Source of the DNA: CAMENZ01 sp041854955
Lineage (GTDB): Bacteria > Bacillota > Clostridia > Peptostreptococcales > Anaerovoracaceae
Assembly: GCA_041854955.1 (NCBI GenBank)
Contig: JBHADF010000062.1
Span: 1 to 10,140 of the forward strand
DNA length: 10,140 nt
Direction of reading: 5' to 3'
Shown here: in pieces, positions 6,574-10,140 of the stretch
How positions within the stretch are numbered: position 1 is the stretch's first letter
Layout: each line of letters opens with the position of its first letter
Made by a program: the position numbers and the translations under genes
The notes under the pieces: generated by a model
Database searches by the model: none
What the model was told of the DNA's origin: nothing
Seen by the model: the letters and a program-made list of their open reading frames with translations, nothing else

Positions 6574-6648
6574 GTAAATATTGGAGTAAAGCCGCTGCGA
6601 CTATAGTTGTAACGGCTTTTGCTTTTGTGATAAGCTCCAATACTTTAC
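6574..6648. repeat. Nested 75-base inverted repeat around the kinase terminator
   Basis: GTAAA-TATTGGAG (6574-6586) pairs with CTCCAATA-C-TTTAC (6635-6648), 13 bp with a single bulged C at 6643. Inside it sits the terminator hairpin 6588-6620. I found no transposase, clear terminal motif or target-site duplication, so a mobile origin is only a possibility. Confidence 0.7.
6588..6620 (+). terminator. Intrinsic terminator of the two-component operon
   Basis: AAAGCCG (6588-6594) pairs with CGGCTTT (6613-6619). An inner 5-bp helix GCGAC/GTTGT is capped by TATA. The T-run is interrupted (TTTTGCTTTT). It lies 20 bases after the kinase stop codon. Confidence 0.75.
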
Positions 6649-6678
6649 ATTCAGTGTTAAAAAAATCCCGAAAAACTC

Positions 6679-6707
6679 TTGACAAATTCAGCTGGTTAGC
6701 TTATACT
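6679..6707 (+). promoter_or_regulatory. Strong promoter of the feo operon
   Basis: A perfect -35, TTGACA (6679-6684), is followed at 17 bases by TATACT (6702-6707), giving a near-consensus sigma-A promoter. The start point is expected near 6714. A strong basal promoter with an operator over the -10 is what is expected for a repressor-controlled iron uptake operon. Confidence 0.82.
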
Positions 6708-6711
6708 AACT
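6694..6711 (+). promoter_or_regulatory. Putative metalloregulator operator 1, overlapping the feo -10
   Basis: GGTTAG (6694-6699), six bases, then CTAACT (6706-6711) form an inverted repeat whose spacer contains most of the -10 hexamer. A protein bound here would block RNA polymerase. The half-sites GGTTAG and CTAAC(C) are those of the DtxR/IdeR consensus, but that consensus separates them by one base rather than six. The regulator is inferred, not identified. Confidence 0.5.
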
Positions 6712-6717
6712 CCTGTA

Positions 6718-6740
6718 CTAACGAAAGTTAGCTGTTTTTT
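6718..6740 (+). terminator. Possible attenuator hairpin early in the feo leader
   Basis: CTAAC (6718-6722) and GTTAG (6727-6731) enclose a GAAA tetraloop. After three bases comes TTTTTT (6735-6740). The stem is only 5 bp and A-T-rich, so it is weak as a terminator unless assisted. It may instead be another DNA-level regulator site, since it uses the same CTAAC/GTTAG words as the neighbouring operators. Confidence 0.3.
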
Positions 6741-6769
6741 CATATCGGGATCATCCCGACCGACATAAC

Positions 6770-6782
6770 AATTAGCCTAATT
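6770..6782 (+). promoter_or_regulatory. DtxR-like palindrome in the feo leader
   Basis: AATTAG-C-CTAATT is perfect on both sides of one central base. Its core, TTAG-C-CTAA, is the centre of the DtxR/IdeR operator consensus (TTAG, one G or C, CTAA). It lies 56 bases downstream of the predicted start point. Confidence 0.4.
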
Positions 6783-6819
6783 AAGGGCTTGCTAAGGTAA
6801 GCCCTTAAAACTAAAGCAA

Positions 6820-6839
6820 CGGTTAGCGTTTACTAACCG
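6820..6839 (+). promoter_or_regulatory. Putative metalloregulator operator 2 in the feo leader
   Basis: CGGTTAG (6820-6826) and CTAACCG (6833-6839) are perfect 7-bp arms around six bases. The architecture and most bases match the operator over the -10: GGTTAGC, then TACTAAC. It could be a roadblock operator, part of a looping pair with operator 1, or an RNA hairpin. Confidence 0.45.
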
Positions 6840-6970
6840 AATCCATAGATAATAAATACATATTATGTAATGCCGGTAACTTACCGGACGGCAAAATATG
6901 AAAACCGATTTCGTTTGAAGCTCATAACAGAAACTCGACAAGTCGACAACTAAAATATAGGAGGATCAAA

Positions 6971-7183
6971 ATGTTACCCTTAACCTTAGCTAATCCGGGA
7001 GAAGACAATATCATAAAGAAGGTAGGCGGAAAGCCGGAGGTGAAGAAGCACTTGGAAAACCTGGGCTTTGTAGCCGGCGGCAACGTTATGATAGTAAGCT
7101 CCATGGGCGGAAATGTTATAGTCAACGTAAAAGAAGCCAGGGTGGCCATAAGCCGCGAAATGGCTCAAAAAATAATGGTATAG
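6971..7183 (+). CDS. feoA: FeoA-domain protein, first copy
   Basis: This is a 70-residue small cytoplasmic protein with the SH3-like FeoA fold, thought to assist FeoB-mediated Fe2+ uptake. It begins MLPLTLANPGEDNIIKKVGG, the N-terminus typical of Clostridia FeoA. It continues with LENLGFVAGGNVMIVSSMGG and ends with VNVKEARVAISREMAQKIMV. The ATG at 6971 has AGGAGG (6959-6964) at 6 bases. It is the first gene of the feo operon, 23 bases before the second feoA. Its sequence differs clearly from the second copy, so the two are not a recent duplication. Its exact biochemical role is not established for the family. Confidence 0.93.
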   Translation: MLPLTLANPGEDNIIKKVGGKPEVKKHLENLGFVAGGNVMIVSSMGGNVIVNVKEARVAISREMAQKIMV

Positions 7184-7206
7184 AAATATTTTGCTTGGAG
7201 GTAAGA

Positions 7207-7437
7207 ATGGAAACATTGAAAAATGTAAAAATAGGTCAGACTGCCAAGGTAGTAAAGCTGCATGGTGAGGGTGCTGTAAAGCGCAGAATCATGGATATGG
7301 GCGTGACCAAAGGCGTAGAAATTTATGTCAGAAAGGTGGCTCCCCTGGGAGATCCTATCGAGGTTACTGTTAGAGGATACGAGCTTTCCTTCAGGAAGGC
7401 AGACGCCGAAATGGTAGAAGTGGAAATCATCGGGTAG
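7207..7437 (+). CDS. feoA: FeoA-domain protein, second copy
   Basis: This 76-residue FeoA-type SH3-like protein begins METLKNVKIGQTAKVVKLHG. It shows the family core KRRIMDMGVTKGVEIYVRK and APLGDPIEVTVRGYELSFRK, where the DPI-V-RGY-LSLR-like stretch is the classic FeoA signature. A TTG at 7195 could extend it by four codons. However, GGAGG at 7197-7201 is the ribosome binding site for the ATG at 7207 (5-base spacing), so the ATG is preferred. The stop codon is merged with the feoB ribosome binding site, showing tight coupling. It is the more canonical of the two FeoA proteins and the likelier direct partner of FeoB. Confidence 0.93.
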   Translation: METLKNVKIGQTAKVVKLHGEGAVKRRIMDMGVTKGVEIYVRKVAPLGDPIEVTVRGYELSFRKADAEMVEVEIIG

Positions 7438-7446
7438 GAGGAAAAA

Positions 7447-9849
7447 ATGGCTGAAAAAGGGAAATTAAGAATAGCTTTGGCGGGAAACCCCAACAGCGGA
7501 AAAACAACGCTGTTTAACGCTTTAACCGGCTCCAATCAGTTTGTCGGAAACTGGCCGGGGGTAACCGTAGAGAAGAAAGAAGGAAAACTTAAAAAGCACG
7601 ACGATGTGATAATCACCGACTTGCCGGGAATATACTCCCTGTCTCCCTACACTCTGGAGGAAGTGGTGGCCCGTAATTATCTGTTAGGAGAAAGACCTGA
7701 CGCTATTTTAAACATCATCGACGGAACTAATTTAGAGAGAAACCTTTATCTCACCACTCAGCTTGTAGAGCTGGGAATCCCCACAGTAATCGCCATCAAT
7801 ATGATGGACGTGGTGGAAAAGAACGAGGACATGATCGATGTGGAGGAGCTGAGCAGACAGCTGGGCTGCCCCATCGTGAAAATATCGGCCCTTAAGGGAA
7901 GGGGCGTGGCAGAGGCCGCAGAAGAGGCTATAAAAGCTGCTCAAACGGGCAAAACCTTGCCTCAGCATACCTTCTCGGGTCCTGTGGAGCATGTATTGGC
8001 TCACATAGAGGAGGCGGCCATCCATGATATGCCTTTGGAGCAGCAGAGATGGTTTGCCATCAAAATATTCGAAAGGGACGAAAAGGCCATCCAGCAGTTG
8101 AGAGCCTATGACGGAAATAAGCTGAGCGATGAGGTAATGTCCCATATTGAAAAGGACATACAAGGAGTTGAGACTGAGCTGGACGATGATTCGGAATCCA
8201 TCATAACCAACGAAAGGTATGTATATATAGCTGAAGTTTTAAAAGGAAGCTACAAGAAAAAACGCATAGGTGGATTTTCCGCATCCGATAAAATCGACCG
8301 TATAGTGACTAACCGTTTCGCGGCCCTGCCCATATTCGTACTTGTCATGTGGATAGTATATTATGTATCCATAGGAACCGTAGGAACATGGGCCACCGAC
8401 TGGACCAACGACGGACTTTTCGGCGACGGATGGCATTTCCTCGGTATGGGAACTGCAGAATATGAGGAAGCCATAACCGACTATGCGGAGAAAAACATAT
8501 GGACTGAGGAAATCAGGGACATAGTAGACAAGGCTGCAACAGCCCATGTTATAGGGGCTGAGGCAATTCAGGGAGCCATCGAAGAAGGGGACTTCGGTGC
8601 CTTTGAAGAAAGCTACGGAACCTATGGACCTTCATTAACTGAAAGGGGATATGATATAAGTGAAGCGGTAGATGCTGCCATGGAAGAGGCACCGGATACT
8701 TCCGAATTCGGAGTATGGGTTCCTGGAATTCCTGTGCTGGCGGAATCCGGTTTAGATGCCATCGGCTGCAGCGAATGGCTTAAAGGCCTCATATTGAGCG
8801 GTATCATAGGAGGTGTAGGAGCTGTCTTAGGCTTTGTACCTCAGATGCTGGTGCTGTTCCTGTTCCTGGCTTTCCTGGAAAGCTGCGGATACATGGCGAG
8901 AATTGCCTTTGTAATGGACAGGATTTTCAGGAAGTTCGGCTTATCGGGAAAATCATTTATACCCATGCTCATAGGTACAGGCTGTAGCGTTCCCGCCATC
9001 ATGGCATCAAGAACTATTGAAAATGAAAAAGACAGAAGAATGACCATAATGACAACCAGCTTTATACCTTGCGGTGCAAAGGTGCCCATTATAGGCTTGA
9101 TATCCGGGGCCCTCTTCGGAGGAGCTGCTTGGATTGCCACCAGTGCCTACTTCTTAGGTGTGGCGGCAGTCATAATTTCCGGTATAATACTTAAGAAAAC
9201 TCACGGCTTTGCAGGGGATCCGGCTCCCTTTGTAATGGAGCTGCCGGCATACCACTGGCCCACCTTGGGAAACATATTACGAAGCATGTGGGAGAGAGGC
9301 TGGTCCTTCATAAAGAAGGCGGGAACCATTATTCTCTTAGCCTCCGTTCTCATTTGGGTAGGCTCTACCTGGGGCATTGTAGACGGTGCTGTTGCCTTTG
9401 ATGCGGAAATGGAGCTGGAAAACAGCTTCCTCGGAATCATAGGAGCAGGAATAGGCTGGATATTCAATCCTCTCGGCTTCGGAGGAATAAAGGCCACGGT
9501 GGCTACAATCATGGGATTAGTTGCCAAGGAAGAGGTGGTAGCAGTATTCGGAGTTTTGGACTTTGAAGGTATGAGTCCTCTTGCAGGATATTCCTTCTTG
9601 GCCTTCAACCTTCTCTGCGCACCTTGCTTTGCAGCCATAGGAGCTATCAAGAGAGAAATGAACAGTGCTAAATGGACTTGGTTCGCCTTAGGCTACCAGA
9701 CTCTGCTGGCCTACTGCGTTTCCTTGATGATATTCCAGCTGGGAAGCGTATTTATGGGCAAGGGAAGTCTTGTAGGAGCCATAGCGGCGGCAATTGTGGC
9801 TGTCTTTGGAATCTACATGCTGGTAAGGCCCTATAAAGAAGCAAAATAA
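7447..9849 (+). CDS. feoB: Ferrous iron transport GTPase-permease FeoB, with enlarged first outer loop
   Basis: FeoB imports Fe2+ across the membrane using an N-terminal G domain. G motifs: G1 GNPNSGKT (13-20), G2 around T40 in NWPGVTVE, G3 DLPG (58-61), G4 NMMD (118-121) and G5 SALKG (147-151). A helical GDI-like domain (about 155-265) follows. The permease has a first helix at about 293-313 and Gate motifs with C513 (GTGCSVPAIMASRTI) and C542 (FIPCGAKVPI). The C-terminal half carries GDPAPFVMELPAYHWPT, RSMWERGWSFIKKAGTI and CAPCFAAIGAIKREMNSAKW. It is longer (800 residues) than most Gram-positive FeoB. The extra length is an acidic insertion at about 327-424, between the first two permease helices. 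AGGAGG (7436-7441) overlaps the feoA stop and sets the ATG. No feoC gene follows. Confidence 0.97.
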   Translation: MAEKGKLRIALAGNPNSGKTTLFNALTGSNQFVGNWPGVTVEKKEGKLKKHDDVIITDLPGIYSLSPYTLEEVVARNYLLGERPDAILNIIDGTNLERNLYLTTQLVELGIPTVIAINMMDVVEKNEDMIDVEELSRQLGCPIVKISALKGRGVAEAAEEAIKAAQTGKTLPQHTFSGPVEHVLAHIEEAAIHDMPLEQQRWFAIKIFERDEKAIQQLRAYDGNKLSDEVMSHIEKDIQGVETELDDDSESIITNERYVYIAEVLKGSYKKKRIGGFSASDKIDRIVTNRFAALPIFVLVMWIVYYVSIGTVGTWATDWTNDGLFGDGWHFLGMGTAEYEEAITDYAEKNIWTEEIRDIVDKAATAHVIGAEAIQGAIEEGDFGAFEESYGTYGPSLTERGYDISEAVDAAMEEAPDTSEFGVWVPGIPVLAESGLDAIGCSEWLKGLILSGIIGGVGAVLGFVPQMLVLFLFLAFLESCGYMARIAFVMDRIFRKFGLSGKSFIPMLIGTGCSVPAIMASRTIENEKDRRMTIMTTSFIPCGAKVPIIGLISGALFGGAAWIATSAYFLGVAAVIISGIILKKTHGFAGDPAPFVMELPAYHWPTLGNILRSMWERGWSFIKKAGTIILLASVLIWVGSTWGIVDGAVAFDAEMELENSFLGIIGAGIGWIFNPLGFGGIKATVATIMGLVAKEEVVAVFGVLDFEGMSPLAGYSFLAFNLLCAPCFAAIGAIKREMNSAKWTWFALGYQTLLAYCVSLMIFQLGSVFMGKGSLVGAIAAAIVAVFGIYMLVRPYKEAK

Positions 9850-9900
9850 AGTTTTAATGTGCCATTAGAAACTTTCTTAATAATATATCTTCATACAATA

Positions 9901-9948
9901 AAAAGGGCTTGCGGAGCGGTAGATACTGTTTTGCAGGCTCTTTTGCAT
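9901..9948 (+). terminator. Intrinsic terminator of the feo operon
   Basis: AAAAGGGCTTGC (9901-9912) pairs with GCAGGCTCTTTT (9933-9944), 12 bp including two G-U pairs. The enclosed 20 bases can fold further (AGCGGT/ACTGTT around AGAT). TTTT and further T-rich bases follow. It lies 51 bases after the feoB stop. Confidence 0.8.
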
Positions 9949-9955
9949 TTATGGT

Positions 9956-9984
9956 TTGACCCACCTTATGGGACGTGATAAAAT
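9956..9984 (+). promoter_or_regulatory. Probable promoter of the ZIP transporter gene
   Basis: TTGACC (9956-9961) and TAAAAT (9979-9984) are 17 bases apart, with TGA directly before the -10 (extended TGn type). The start point is expected near 9991, leaving a short leader. None of the GGTTAG/CTAAC operator words of the feo region occur here. Confidence 0.65.
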
Positions 9985-10014
9985 TTATAGGAAAATGAAA
10001 GGAGAAATATATAA

Positions 10015-10140
10015 ATGAATATAGATATTTTTTACGGGTTGATGCTGCCTCTCTTGGGTACAACCCTGGGCTCGGCCTGCGTTTTCTTCATGAAAAAGAA
10101 TATGAATGACCTGCTTCGCCGCGGACTTTCCGGCTTTGCC
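10015..10140 (+). CDS. Probable ZIP-family metal transporter, N-terminal part (3' end outside window)
   Basis: The first 42 codons are visible, in frame to the window end. They encode an N-terminal membrane helix, FYGLMLPLLGTTLGSACVFF, followed by MKKNMNDLLRRGLSGFA. This arrangement matches the start of bacterial ZIP (ZupT-like) permeases, which import Zn2+ and sometimes Fe2+ or Mn2+. The metal-binding helices lie beyond the window, so the metal cannot be inferred. The ATG at 10015 follows AAAGGAG (9998-10004) at 10 bases. It has its own promoter after the feo terminator. Placement beside feo suggests a metal-uptake cluster. Confidence 0.75.
   Translation, partial: MNIDIFYGLMLPLLGTTLGSACVFFMKKNMNDLLRRGLSGFA

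Larger units (their letters stand above)
6714..6970 (+). promoter_or_regulatory. Long palindrome-rich 5' leader of the feo operon
   Basis: About 257 nt separate the predicted start point from the first feoA ATG and hold no convincing gene. Structures in order: CTAAC-GAAA-GTTAG plus TTTTTT (6718-6740); TCGGGA-TCA-TCCCGA (6745-6759); AATTAG-C-CTAATT (6770-6782); a perfect 10-bp stem TTAAGGGCTT/AAGCCCTTAA with an 8-base loop (6781-6808); CGGTTAG-N6-CTAACCG (6820-6839); competing hairpins CCGGTA/TACCGG (6873-6887) and TGCCG/CGGCA (6871-6893); and TCGAC-AA-GTCGA (6935-6946). The first hairpin with its U-run could act as an attenuator. I do not recognise a known riboswitch class. Confidence 0.55.

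Noticed and set aside
6574..6648. Insertion sequence or MITE call for the palindrome after the kinase gene
   Set aside because: No target-site duplication, transposase or second copy is visible in the window. It is reported only as an inverted repeat.
6870..6953. 27-codon frame in the feo leader (MPVTYRTAKYENRF...) preceded by an overlapping ATG-TAA pair
   Set aside because: There is no ribosome binding site. A leader peptide is conceivable, but nothing in the codon pattern supports it.
7195..7206. TTG at 7195 as start of the second feoA
   Set aside because: The TTG overlaps the GGAGG that serves the ATG at 7207, and the FeoA family start fits METLKN.
9201..9650. Open frame of 149 codons on the - strand opposite feoB (also 7732-8163 and 8841-9140)
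   Set aside because: They lie fully inside a clearly conserved feoB, have no ribosome binding sites or family motifs, and reflect codon bias on the opposite strand.

Overview
The window reads as chromosomal DNA of a low-to-moderate GC Gram-positive anaerobe, most likely class Clostridia. The evidence is Clostridia-type FeoA/FeoB, a VanR/VanS-like two-component pair, a secreted DUF6273-type surface protein, strong AGGAGG ribosome binding sites and intrinsic terminators with U-tracts. Genus cannot be fixed from the sequence alone. Every recognised gene is on the + strand, and the window cuts a gene at each end.

Layout. (1) 1-805: the 3' end of an oligopeptide/dipeptide ABC transporter ATPase, then a small tail-anchored membrane protein of unknown function, closed by a terminator at 859-881. 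(2) 861-1986: the ribosomal protein operon rplM-rpsI (L13, S9). Its apparent extended -10 promoter is laid over the preceding terminator, and it has a roughly 190-nt structured leader. (3) 2055-3935: a monocistronic gene for a secreted protein with a signal peptide, a DUF6273-like WWLRS domain, a beta-rich domain, a Pro/Gly/Thr/Asn repeat linker and a fibronectin-III-like C-terminus. (4) 4063-6648: an OmpR-family response regulator and an overlapping multi-pass histidine kinase gene, preceded by a promoter with an inverted/direct repeat just upstream of the -35. (5) 6679-9948: a ferrous iron uptake operon feoA-feoA-feoB. Its near-consensus promoter has a GGTTAG-N6-CTAAC palindrome over the -10 and a long (about 257 nt) leader full of palindromes. 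(6) 9956-10140: the promoter and first 42 codons of a probable ZIP-family metal transporter.

How they work together. The last two units form a metal-transport island (Fe2+ import, then a probable Zn/Fe/Mn ZIP permease). The feo control region repeats GTTAGC and TACTAAC three times each and carries a DtxR-like TTAG-C-CTAA core, which suggests metal-responsive repression plus possible RNA-level control. The two-component system lies directly upstream of feo, but separate terminator and promoter signals divide them, so a functional link is unproven. No mobile elements, CRISPR arrays, tRNA or rRNA genes were seen. The most interesting non-coding parts are the feo leader/operator cluster and the rplM leader.
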